A DNA stretch of 64,000 bases from a virus: IMG/VR virus record IMGVR_UViG_3300025276_000030, positions 1 through 64,000 of that record; one strand, written 5' to 3'. Positions 7,811-18,000 of the stretch are shown piece after piece (the stretch's first letter is position 1; every line of letters begins with the position of its first letter). Below the pieces are notes generated by a model. It ran no database searches. It was not told the DNA's origin and saw only the letters and a list, made by a program, of their open reading frames with translations. Position numbers and translations under genes: made by a program.

Positions 7811-8697
7811 CTACTAATAATATGTTTATTAAGTTTGCTTTCTAAATACTCTATGCTCATTAATCTAGATGCTTTAATACATCGGTAGAGGTACGATATG
7901 GATTGATTATAATTCCAACCCTCTCTGTTATCTAATATACTCCTCTTTTCGACGCCGTAATGTTTATAAGATAAGAAACTTTCTTCTAACTCCCAAATGC
8001 CATTGTTATTTTTTTCATTTAAAAATTTAATTTTTTCACAAGAGTAGATATTTTTGTTAAGAGTTTGATGTTGTACCTTATCCTGTATTAACATCTCTTT
8101 TAATTGGTATTGTTCACAAGCAGTTAAGTACCCTGTATTTACATTGTTGCCTAGGAGTGCTGTGAACTCTGTTAAGTTTCTAATTACTTGAGTACCGTAT
8201 TCTGCAGCAAATGCTGGATCAGGTAAATATAAAAAGCTAACATTAGCTGCTTTATCTTGTAAGAACTTGATTGGTTGTGTAAGTTTCTTATTGTATACGT
8301 CTTCTGAATGTATATACCAAGAACTCATATCTTCATCGTAGCTATATACTACGCTTTCTTTTAAATGTTCGTCTATATTCTTAAAAATTAAAAAATCATG
8401 GTCCATCATAACCATAGGTTCTGTAGTTTGTGATATAACTTTTGGTTTACATCCTGCCCAGAGAACTTCTCTATTGATATTATCGTTATAACGTAAAGGT
8501 TTAACTTCATGCCATAAGTATAAAATCTCTAACTTTGAAAATTTGTCATAGGTTAAATTATCTACATATAGAATCGTATTATGTTCTGGATGATACTTTC
8601 TCCAGAGGGATACTGATGCTATTAATAATGTGATGTTTAATTTACTGTAGAATGTATCATAACCGGTTACATTTTCATATACCCATTTTACCTGCAT
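7807..8697 (-). CDS. Putative glycosyltransferase (GT-A-like)
   Basis: This 296-residue protein probably has a GT-A-type nucleotide-sugar fold. Its N-terminal half reads like a Rossmann-type sugar transferase, with LYVDNLTYDKF near residue 45 and VMMDHDFLIFKNID near residue 97, where DHD would be the DxD metal-binding motif. It overlaps the family 25-like gene by 4 bases and follows the 182-residue gene by 9 bases, with no promoter motif in between. The pair is probably one functional unit acting in sequence on a glycan. The fold is an inference from short motifs. Confidence 0.5.
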   Translation of the reverse strand: MQVKWVYENVTGYDTFYSKLNITLLIASVSLWRKYHPEHNTILYVDNLTYDKFSKLEILYLWHEVKPLRYNDNINREVLWAGCKPKVISQTTEPMVMMDHDFLIFKNIDEHLKESVVYSYDEDMSSWYIHSEDVYNKKLTQPIKFLQDKAANVSFLYLPDPAFAAEYGTQVIRNLTEFTALLGNNVNTGYLTACEQYQLKEMLIQDKVQHQTLNKNIYSCEKIKFLNEKNNNGIWELEESFLSYKHYGVEKRSILDNREGWNYNQSISYLYRCIKASRLMSIEYLESKLNKHIISR

Positions 8698-8706
8698 ACT
8701 TTATTT

Positions 8707-9255
8707 TTATATTTCTAATATACTACCTGAAGGGATTTGTTCTGCTATAGAGTTTTTAAGATGTTCATAGCATTGAGATAATATACTCCCTGATCTGGAT
8801 AGATCTAATGGATGTCTTTCTTCTATTGATTGACTAATTACACTAAACTCTTGCCATTTCATTATTTCTTGAGTAACTATTTCATTCCCGTCGTCGTCAA
8901 AATCTGTTACTTCGATTGATGCTGATTGCAGTGCTATTCCGTAATGGTCTACTGATACATTTTGTAAAGCACCAGATAAGGGTAGAACCATAATATCGTT
9001 TAATTCAAAATCAGAACTAAAACTCCCAGATTCAAAACTCATACTCGTATGGGGAATTGGCAGCATAGAAGTTGGTAGATCATCTCCGAAGTACCTAATA
9101 CGTGAAATATCAGCTTCAGTCTCATTCTTAAACAACATAGGGTTGTATTCAACTAACCCGGCATACGGCATATACTTAATATACTCTATTCTTATGTAAG
9201 AGCTAGTTGTTGCTCCTGCTAATGTACTAAGTGTTCCGTCTAGTGTTATTGCCAT
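8707..9255 (-). CDS. Tail-associated protein of unknown function
   Basis: This 182-residue protein has no recognised family. It begins MAITLDGTLSTLAGATTSS, is acidic and beta-rich in composition, and has Ser/Gly-rich turns around SFESGSFSSD. A TATTTATA motif lies 14 bases upstream of the ATG, and no strong terminator is visible before it, so it may head the unit containing the two glycosyltransferases. It could be a fibre-associated adaptor. The frame is well supported by length and tight packing; the role is not. Confidence 0.6.
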   Translation of the reverse strand: MAITLDGTLSTLAGATTSSYIRIEYIKYMPYAGLVEYNPMLFKNETEADISRIRYFGDDLPTSMLPIPHTSMSFESGSFSSDFELNDIMVLPLSGALQNVSVDHYGIALQSASIEVTDFDDDGNEIVTQEIMKWQEFSVISQSIEERHPLDLSRSGSILSQCYEHLKNSIAEQIPSGSILEI

Positions 9256-9269
9256 TGTCTGTTATTTTA

Positions 9270-9277
9270 TATAAATA
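9270..9277 (-). promoter_or_regulatory. Late-promoter-like octamer TATTTATA
   Basis: Exact copy (TATATTTATATA), 14 bases upstream of the 182-residue gene, in the 58-base gap after the LamG gene at 9314. Confidence 0.6.
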
Positions 9278-9313
9278 TAAGAAAAAATATTCTAAAAAGC
9301 AAATCTAGCTACA

Positions 9314-9907
9314 TTATATTCCGAATCTTGATTTTTGTGCATTATAATTTTGTAATGATTCTGCTGCAGTAAGAGTTCTATTGTATATTTGAATTATTGC
9401 AATATCTCCACTTCCAAATGTATAACTACCATATTGATTAAATTTACTAGAATCTGTCTGATTCATGTTTACATTTTTAAATTCTAACATTATCCATGCA
9501 CCTGTTCTTATAAAATCATATAGGTTTGCTCTTGAAACAGTATTCATAAATATAGTAGGTGAACCATATTGACTGCAATAAAATTTATTACCTACTCTAT
9601 ATGCTCCTAAATAATTTTGGCTATTATCGTCACTCCAAAAAAGAGCTTGTTCATCAGTTGTTCTAATCCAAAATACAAACGTACACGTTGTTGCACTTGT
9701 AATGTTATTAGTGTTACTCATACCTCCGTTAGCCATATCAAACCATCCGCCTGCATTATGTGTAAGCCCTGATGAATCTATAGTCATATCATGACTGTTT
9801 ACACTTAAATCTGACCAAGTTGATCCTGAGCCAGGATATGATCTAGTGCTAGCTGCATCTAAGGATAATACTAATCCATCTGTTACTATGTGTGGCCCTG
9901 TATACAT
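9314..9907 (-). CDS. LamG/concanavalin-like adhesin, short form
   Basis: This 197-residue protein starts MYTGPHIVTDGLVLSLDAAS and continues SYPGSGSTWSDLS, the classic opening of bacterial LamG-type (concanavalin-like jelly-roll) domains. It ends with AIIQIYNRTLTAAESLQNYN, the matching final strand and helix. One domain fills the protein. It probably binds a sugar on the host surface as part of the tail fibre network. Its stop/start junction with the upstream gene is TAATG at 9907-9911. It is a paralogue of the genes at 9907, 21849 and 23002, which share the ending ALT-E----Y-AY--R. Confidence 0.75.
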   Translation of the reverse strand: MYTGPHIVTDGLVLSLDAASTRSYPGSGSTWSDLSVNSHDMTIDSSGLTHNAGGWFDMANGGMSNTNNITSATTCTFVFWIRTTDEQALFWSDDNSQNYLGAYRVGNKFYCSQYGSPTIFMNTVSRANLYDFIRTGAWIMLEFKNVNMNQTDSSKFNQYGSYTFGSGDIAIIQIYNRTLTAAESLQNYNAQKSRFGI

Positions 9908-11088
9908 TATGTTCTAGTTTTATATGCGTTATAGTTTCTTTTTACTTCTGAGCTTGTTAGCCCTCTGTTGTAGATTTTAAATAAAGATATATTACCGTAT
10001 AAACCATACCCTCCGGTATTAAATGATCCAATGTATAATGTACCTTCATCGGTTATATTGTAACCTGTGGTTGTTCCAGTCATTGTACCTGCTACTCCGT
10101 TTATATATATTTGTAATGTACCGTTAGTATATGTAGCTACTATATGGTTATATTTATTCTGTATTAATGGAGTGGTTGTACCTACTCCCCCTCCGTGCAT
10201 ATATACATTATATCCATTACTATTTAAATAAGCATCTAATGAAGTAGTATTATTAACAACACACCAGAGTCTATTATTCCCAGAAGAAGCGGTTGGTTTA
10301 AGTACCATCTCTACAGAACCGTTTTGACCGAATGCGGTGTTGCTTGAACCAGCTATAGTAAAGTAGTCGTCTGTACCGTCATATATAAATGCTCCTGATT
10401 TACCCTCTAATGGAAGGTGTATATTCATTTTAGCATATGCACTACTTAAATTCTCTCTAAGATAATGTTGGGTGTGGGGTTTTCCTATTTTACCTAAAAG
10501 CACGTACTCTGGTCTTGCTACACCTATAGCACTACTAGGAAGCCCAAGTGATTGTAGTATCGCTACTGTTGTGGAGTTATTAGTATTATTTTCTGCTGCA
10601 TGTGAACCTACAATTACATGTAGAGCGTCTGGATATTCTGAATTAATAGCATTAAAATCCGTTTGAAACTTTAAATGCTGGGTTGGTTCACCATCATAGG
10701 TATCGTAACAGTGACCTGATATTCTTTCTCCGTTAAAGTACGATGAAGCTAACCAAGTCTGTGAATTTTCTAGATACACAAAGTACCCTAAATCCCTGGA
10801 CATATTATATACTTTACCGCTAGTAGTATCGTTATACCCTGATGTTATTCCTTGTCGGCTTGCAGGGGAGTAGCTACTTTCAGGGTAAGTTATTCCTATC
10901 ATTGTAAATGGATTACCTCCTGTGGTAGTGGCCATCGTCCCTATGATATGTTCATTTCCAGTTACAAGGTCTCTAATAGTCCTATCTCCAGAAACATTAA
11001 AATTCCCAAATCCTCTTATATTAGAATATGGGTCAAGGGCAAATATTAATCCGGCTCTTACTATGTTCGGTCCTGTTACTGTACTCAT
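9907..11088 (-). CDS. LamG-type adhesin with ILEI/FAM3-like N-terminal domain
   Basis: In this 393-residue protein, residues 1-35 carry the shared MSTVTGPNIVRAGLIFALDP opening. Residues about 95-225 look like an ILEI/FAM3-type domain: a YDTYDG segment, a DFNAINSEYPDALHVIVGSH strand, an ILQSLGL helix, then RPEYVLLGKIGKP. Residues about 230-393 are a LamG-type jelly roll starting at GAFIYDGTDDYFTIAGS and ending LFKIYNRGLTSSEVKRNY. It is coupled by TAATG to both neighbours. It is probably a receptor-binding or fibre-decorating protein. The LamG assignment is firmer than the ILEI one. Confidence 0.65.
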   Translation of the reverse strand: MSTVTGPNIVRAGLIFALDPYSNIRGFGNFNVSGDRTIRDLVTGNEHIIGTMATTTGGNPFTMIGITYPESSYSPASRQGITSGYNDTTSGKVYNMSRDLGYFVYLENSQTWLASSYFNGERISGHCYDTYDGEPTQHLKFQTDFNAINSEYPDALHVIVGSHAAENNTNNSTTVAILQSLGLPSSAIGVARPEYVLLGKIGKPHTQHYLRENLSSAYAKMNIHLPLEGKSGAFIYDGTDDYFTIAGSSNTAFGQNGSVEMVLKPTASSGNNRLWCVVNNTTSLDAYLNSNGYNVYMHGGGVGTTTPLIQNKYNHIVATYTNGTLQIYINGVAGTMTGTTTGYNITDEGTLYIGSFNTGGYGLYGNISLFKIYNRGLTSSEVKRNYNAYKTRT

Positions 11089-11303
11089 TAGTTTATATTT
11101 TTTTCTACTTCAATTATGTTCCAACAATCTAAAGCTATCATTTGAGCTTCGTACCCATCTAAAAAATCATCATCAAATGTGTCATCATAGTATTCATTGC
11201 CGCTATGCCATATTGTGTTACCGTGTAAATCCTCAACTCTACGAGTACAAACGTTACTGTCTATACTAAGTATTAGTTTCATTTCTTTTAATTGTGTAGC
11301 CAT
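11088..11303 (-). CDS. Small acidic protein in adhesin operon
   Basis: This 71-residue protein begins MATQLKEMKLILSIDSNVC and has an acidic stretch YYDDTFDDDFLDGYEAQ. It lies between the fibrinogen-like gene (7 bases away) and the ILEI/LamG gene (TAATG overlap), so it is almost certainly translated. No family is recognised. It could be a small assembly factor for the adjacent adhesins. Confidence 0.6.
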   Translation of the reverse strand: MATQLKEMKLILSIDSNVCTRRVEDLHGNTIWHSGNEYYDDTFDDDFLDGYEAQMIALDCWNIIEVEKNIN

Positions 11304-11309
11304 GATTTT

Positions 11310-12041
11310 TTATTTTATATAGATTGCTCCATAAGCGTGATAATCTGTGGTTGAACTATTATAGTACGGCGCATCACTATACCCTCCTCCAGCAAAGTAG
11401 TTACCGGTCCAGCAAGATGAATACCACCAAGGGTTATTGTTATAGTAAGTTGAACAGTTTCCGCTGTTTGTATCTTGATCTTTATCAAATGTAGTTAAGT
11501 TGTTTTGACTAGTAGCATGAGAGTACAATCCTGGTGTAGTACCTCCTACCTGGTTTACTACATTTGCTGCTCCTTCAAAAGCGTATTCGCTGTTAAATCC
11601 GGTTGCTGTCCAAAAAGATCTTTTAGTATGTGAACTTGTAGCATTTAGTGTAACTATAGATCCTGCTACAAATTGAGTAATACTCATTACATTAGCCGTT
11701 TTTCTTCCAGCTAATTCTAGCCAATATCTACACCCTACCCAGGCGTTGACATTAGTTAAACCCAAATTTTTTATTTGTCTTTTACCTGTTACTAGGGTGT
11801 TAGTAGCATCATCTGTTCCGTCCGTTCTATAGTTAACACTATTTACAGCATCTAGGTACTTAAGGTTATTCATACCGGAAGTATATCCCCTATTTGCTAG
11901 TACCATTATCCACCCTCCTCCATCGTAGTCTTGATCAACGTATACAATTACAGGACCATGAGTTGTTTGTATCTTGTAAAATCCGGATGGTCCTTTAATA
12001 TCAGCTGCGCTGTTGTATACTGGTCCTCTGTGTATTCCCAT
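11310..12041 (-). CDS. Fibrinogen-like (FReD) domain adhesin
   Basis: In this 243-residue protein almost the whole sequence is a fibrinogen C-terminal-like domain. Visible landmarks are GFYKIQT then YDGGGWIMV near the N-terminus, TFDKDQDTNSGNCS (the calcium-site and cysteine region), PWWYSSCWTGNYFAGG (the WW-x-x-C block) and a final YGAIYIK. Such domains bind acetylated sugars or glycoproteins. The N-terminal MGIHRGPVYNSA matches the MGIHRG start of the LamG gene at 21849, suggesting a shared docking peptide. It is coupled by TAATG to the giant S74 fibre. It probably acts in receptor binding. Confidence 0.75.
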   Translation of the reverse strand: MGIHRGPVYNSAADIKGPSGFYKIQTTHGPVIVYVDQDYDGGGWIMVLANRGYTSGMNNLKYLDAVNSVNYRTDGTDDATNTLVTGKRQIKNLGLTNVNAWVGCRYWLELAGRKTANVMSITQFVAGSIVTLNATSSHTKRSFWTATGFNSEYAFEGAANVVNQVGGTTPGLYSHATSQNNLTTFDKDQDTNSGNCSTYYNNNPWWYSSCWTGNYFAGGGYSDAPYYNSSTTDYHAYGAIYIK

Positions 12042-15000
12042 TATGCATTTTTTTGTAACTTATTAACAGTAGATTTTAACTCATCTATCTGTACTTGTTG
12101 TTCTTTCATTGCTTCAATAAGTACAGCAGTAAGTTTTTGATAGTCTACTGCTTTATAACCTGATTTTCTAGTTGTTACTAGTTCTGGTAATACTTCTTCA
12201 ACTTCTTGTGCAATGACTCCTATGTCAGATCCTTCTTTATATTGGAATTTTGTATCTTGTTCTTCTTTAGTAAGCTTAATCCAATCAAAAGTAACTCCAT
12301 TAAGTTTATTAATTTTTTCTAATGAGTTTTCTATAGGTTTAATATTCTCTTTTAATCTACTATCAGATGATAAGAATGCTGTTATATCTCCTTCAGCTGA
12401 TATAGCACCTCCTACTACAAGGTTTTGTGCAGTAGTTCTAGATGGTTCACCTATATAGTAAGTTCCAGCTGCGGTTCCTCCATCTAACATCATCGAACCG
12501 TAATATAGTCCAAACTTACCTGATCCGTAACTATTTTGTACTGTATAACCTCCATTAGTCCACATACCGTTACCAATTGCAGAAGTTGTACTACCATTTT
12601 CTAGTATTAACATCTGATGTCCAAGTCCGGCTTTGGATTGTCCATTTATGTTTGTATGAGTAAACGCTAAACCATATAAATTACCAGAGCCTGAACCATC
12701 ATCAGTAAGGTTGTATGCGGCACCCATTGACCAAATATGTTGATATCTTGTTGATGAATATAAACCATATACACCACGTCCGTAGTTGTTAGCTATTAAT
12801 GCTTTTTGAGTACCCATTGTAAGAGTACCTGTGAATGAGTCGGCTGCATCTGATCTTAAGTAAGATGCTCCTTCAACACCATCTAATTTATCAGCATCTA
12901 ATCCTGATGAAGCACCATCATTACGGTCAGACCATTGTTTTGCCCATGCAGTAAAGGTTCCATCGTTATTTCCAGTTCCTCCTGAGTATGTTCTGGTAAA
13001 AAGATTCTCATTGTAGTACGACATTGATTGTTGAAAACCATGGTCGTTACCGTTATTACTATGTCTAACGTTTAGCATATTATGCCAGCTAGATCCGGGC
13101 ATATTTGAAGCAGTGTCCGATTGATAGAAACCAGATGGTAGTGAGTTGTTAAAGTTACTAATGCCGGTAATTCGATTAACACCTGCTAATCCTGTTGAGG
13201 CTTGACTGTGAAAGTAGTTTGATGCTTGTCCTCCAAATGTAGTTGTTGTTGCTGCTGTTGAAGCATGAGAGGCACTTGTTGCTGTTGTTGCATTTCCTGA
13301 TAATGCTCCAAAAAATGTTCCTGCTTGTACTGAAGCGTTATTAGTTGATCCATCTGAGTCGAAATGGAATCTATTAGCGCTATCAGTGAACCTAATAAAG
13401 TCGTCATTACCGAACCTTATTTTATTAGATGAACCTACAACAGGAGTGTTTATTGTTGCTGTCCCGTCTATTCCTACTGATCCATCAAATGAAGATGTAC
13501 CACTTGCATTTACACTAAATATAGGTATACCTGATATATCTGATATATTTAATAGGTCTCCGGTTAAGTCATCTGTTACAGAGAATAATTGTCCTTGAGA
13601 ACCTTGAATATCTACTATTGTTGAACCAGATCCGTAAACATCTAGTTTAGCACTAGGACTGGATGTACCAATTCCTACATTACCTGTAGATCCTTCAAAA
13701 GTTACTTTAGCATTTGAAGGAGCGTGTATGTTTGTTGATTGAGCTTGCCAGTGAAAATTAAGACTACTACCTTTAGCTGGTCCATCTGGAGATATTGACC
13801 ATACATTATATGCTGAAGTACTAGGTCCTTGTACAAATACAAGACCATATTCTGGATGAGCAGCATCGTTATAGGTAGAGGCTAACATCATACCTGTTAA
13901 AGTACCATGATTACTTATACCTACTCTACCGTTGGTATACATACCGTTAGCTCCTGTAAACGTATTTGAACCTACTTGTAATTTATTAAAAGCACTAGCT
14001 ATTCCAATACCAACATTTCGAGTTGACTTATCTACAAAGATTCCAGTCTGACCACCTGATTGTATTATTGTGTTTGTTCCAGATTCTCCACCAAAATACA
14101 TTGCGCCAGAATTATATCCTGCGTTTCCTTTAGTAACTCCTTGAGCTTTAAAAACATTCATAGCACCATAAGAGGAGCTTGTTGTGTCAAAAATAGCTGT
14201 AGTTGGAACTGTAGATACTACATGTAATCTAGCACCAGGGGTGGCCGTACCAATACCAACTTTTCCGGTACTTTTAAGCACCATGTTTGTAACATGGAGA
14301 GGACCTGCTTTTGTGTAGAGGTGCAAATCTCCTGTTGCCCAGCCTCCGTTTACTCCAGCTGTTTTTTGTGCTGCTATTCCAGCGATTGATACAGTATTAC
14401 CGGCACTTGGTGTTTCTCTGGTAGCAAAAGATAATTTTGACCAAGTACTATCAGTACCGTTTATATTAAATATTGATAGTCCAAGTGTTGCTTGATCTAT
14501 AGCTCCGGTTGCACTACTATCGTTTCTTATAATTACTCTAGGTTCATGTAAATATGCGCTTGAACCATTTACATACCCATCATAAATCTGTTCACCGTTT
14601 CCAGTACTTGTATCAAGACCAACTTTAAGAGTAGTAGTTTGTGTACGACCATCGACACGTAGACGGTGATCATTTGATATAATACCTACTCCTAGGTTAC
14701 CATTTTCAGAAAGTTCCATTTTAACGTTCGACCAGTCTGCTGAACCAGATCTACTAGTGTACCAGTAATGAGAGTGATGTTCAGTAGCAACTGCTCCTAT
14801 TGTTCTCCAGTGACCGGAATAGTAATGTAGATCGTTACCGTATGATCTAAGCATTCCTCCATATGCACCTATAACTCCTAATTCTAAACTTGCATAGTTA
14901 GATGTACCACCAATTCGTAAAGCCATTTTACCATTTGATCCACCGGTACCTATATTAATATTAAGAGGTCCTGCTGGTGCATTTGTTCCAATACCGACTT

Positions 15001-18000
15001 TTCCGGATTGTACAACCATTGTTGTGCCTCCGCTAATACCTAAATTTATATTTCCTTGGTATGAGGTAATAAGCATAGGGTGAGATGAGCCTGCTTCTAT
15101 TCTAGCAGTAGCACTATCCCAGTACCCAATTGCCATATTTTCATTAGCTGTGCCTGTAGCTATTAAATATCTTCTGTTTGTTCTTATATCACCAATAACA
15201 TCTAACTTTTCACCAGGAGCAACTGTTCCAATACCGACTTTACCGTCTCCTGTAATGTTCATTAGATTATCTGATCCCCAATGTCCAAAAGTTAATACGT
15301 TTGTATTACTAGCATCTGCTGCCCATTTATACCCTATATAACCTGAGTTCTTGGTAGTTCCTGATTTTCCTACTACTAATATGTGGTTCTGATTTGCAGC
15401 GTTATTAGCTGCGAAAGCTTCTAACGAATGGATGAATGTTGAAGAGCTTGGATTATCTATCGACAGTGTTGCAGCGTTAGCAAGACCGGTTGCAGTCATT
15501 GCTACTGGTAGTTCAAATTTACCACCTTTTCTTGCATCAGTAACATTATATACTGAAGTGCTTGCTAGATACCAGGTAAATGTACTAGATCCTCCAGATA
15601 CGTAAACATGCCCTCCACCGTTAAATGTACCGCTGTCTCCACAATGTGAAACCCTAGCATACCACTCCCATTTACCTGTTCCTGCAGTATTTGTTAACCA
15701 GTAAGATGTATTATTACTTCCTTGAGCATTTTCTGCAATTACAAGAGATCTACCTGTACCTAGTTTAGCTTGAAATATCTGTACAAACGTTTGATTATCT
15801 TGTGATGGAATAGTGTTAATAAATCCTCCGTGACCTGGTGAGGTAGCGGCACCGTTGTGTACTATTTTTAGGACAATTCCTGAACTGTTTGGTGCAGATG
15901 CTCCTAAAGTTGTACTGTCTGCTTCTCTAGTTATTACTACTCCTGCTCCACCGGAATTATTATACACTCCAGTGCCGTTAGAACCTACACGAAACTCTTC
16001 ATCTCCGTAGAGCCTACGTCCACTGTTTCTTACTGAAGTTACAATTGGATTCCAAGGACCTCTTTCAGTAGAATTACTTGGTAAATCTAGTACCAGTTTG
16101 CCGTCTACTATTAAAGAACCTAAAGTTACAGCATTTGCAGTTGCTGCAGTATTTGCAAAAATTGCGTGGGAAGCACTTGTTGCATTAGTCGCAGTTCCAG
16201 TTAAAGCTCCTGTGAAGGTAGTAGCAGTAAGATTTCCAGCTGCAGTAAGAGTGGCTTTGATATTCCCATTTATAATAAAAGATAATGGATGATTACTCAT
16301 TGTACCCACTTTACCAGCTGCGTGTCCGGTGTGAGAGTACATTGAGGTAATGATACCGTCACTAACAGACTTAACATCTAGTCTAGCGTGAGAAGATCCT
16401 GCTACATTTACTCTTCCGTTCCAACCTCCATCATTACTAACACTAGCATACCCATTTCCAAATTCATTATATGAGTTAGAAAAAGAATTAACTCCAGATG
16501 CTAAGTTGTTTGATGCAAGTCTGAGAAATTCTGTTGAATCTAAATTGTCTAGTTTATCTGCATTAGTTGCTGTAGCTGCGTTACCGGTAATATTGCTATC
16601 AGTAAACGCTACAGTTTTCCAGACTTGAGTAGTATTAATTGCAGTATTAGCAAATTTTCTATAATACAAGTTTCCGTTAGAACTAAAACCTAATTGACTG
16701 TAATAATTACCTGGGTGCCTGCTTAGAGTAAGAATTGAATTTGCGTTATCGGTTGCTGCAAAAAGACCTGTTGTAGTTGAATTAAGAGCATATGGATAAG
16801 CTACTGTTCCATCACCACGTTGAGTTGTTATTCCACTACCATCATTTCGTAATAAAAATGCTCCAGTTGCATTACCAGTAAGCGCTCCTGTAAAAGTAGT
16901 TGCAGATACTCCAGCTGTAAATTGAGCAGATTGATTATTAGCTATAGTCAACGCTAAAGTTCCTCCTTGACCACCATGTGCTTCACCTGTCGTGGTACCG
17001 TTAGTATAGAACTTTATAGGATCTGTTGAGTTAATTCTCATGTTGTTATCACCTACACTTATAGAAGAAACTGTTCCGTCTGATTCACCTATTCGTATTG
17101 TAGCTACATCATTTGTTTCTATTACTACTGTATCATATCTAATTTTTCCTATAGGACTTGCTCCTTTAGATATTCTTACTAGAGGTCCTAGATCTGCTCC
17201 TGTTGATCCGTTAGCTATTAAATCTTGAACATGTAATTTAGCAGTTGGTACTGCTATACCCATTCCCACTAAACTTCCTGTGACTACAAGGGCGTTAGTA
17301 TTATAATCACCCAATGTAACAGTTGAATCAGATTCTACCTCTAGTAAAGGTGTACCCGATATGTCACTAACTGAGAATAAAGAACCTGATAGGGAATCTG
17401 TTATTGAGAATAATTGACCTTGAGATCCGTTAACTTCAAAGACTGTAGAACCAGATCCATATACTTCTAATTTAGCTGATGGTGATATTGTTCCGATTCC
17501 TACATTTCCGGAAGAACCTTTAATTGTCATTCTAGTCTGCAGAGTCCCTGAACCGTTATTAGTGTTCTTAAAGTATATGTCACTATATACTCCGTTATTT
17601 CCTGCAAAGTGGTTAGCAATATCTAATGTAGCATTACCTGTACTGTATAGGAATGTTCCTTTTAAAGTAGCATGTGTAAGATACTTTGCTTCGAAACCAA
17701 TTTGCTGTCCATCAGCTGTTGAATTGGCAGATATTCTAGAATTAGCTCTGTGTACAGAAAGAGTTGAAGTTGGGGTAGTTGTACCTATCCCCATAAGTCC
17801 GCCTGCAGTTATCGTTACAGCATCTCCAGTACTTCCGTTGGGTCTAAAGAAGATTCCTCTTCCTGTTGCACTTGCTAAGAATAAACCATCACCTGTGCTA
17901 GTGTGTCCAAAGACTCTATTAAATCCATTTGTTTTCCCACCAAATCCAACCATTCCATAACTTCCGCCGTAAGTCCCATCTTGATCTATATGTACAATTG

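Noticed and set aside
11310-12041. C-terminal Asn/Tyr/Ser-rich tail as a diversity-generating retroelement target
   Set aside because: No reverse transcriptase or template repeat is seen in the window, and the residues fit the normal fibrinogen C-terminal pattern.
13186-13407. A 73-codon frame inside the S74 fibre on the same strand, Gln-rich
   Set aside because: It is an out-of-frame shadow of a repetitive Thr/Ala/Ser segment of the fibre; the same applies to the 60-codon frame at 31363-31545.
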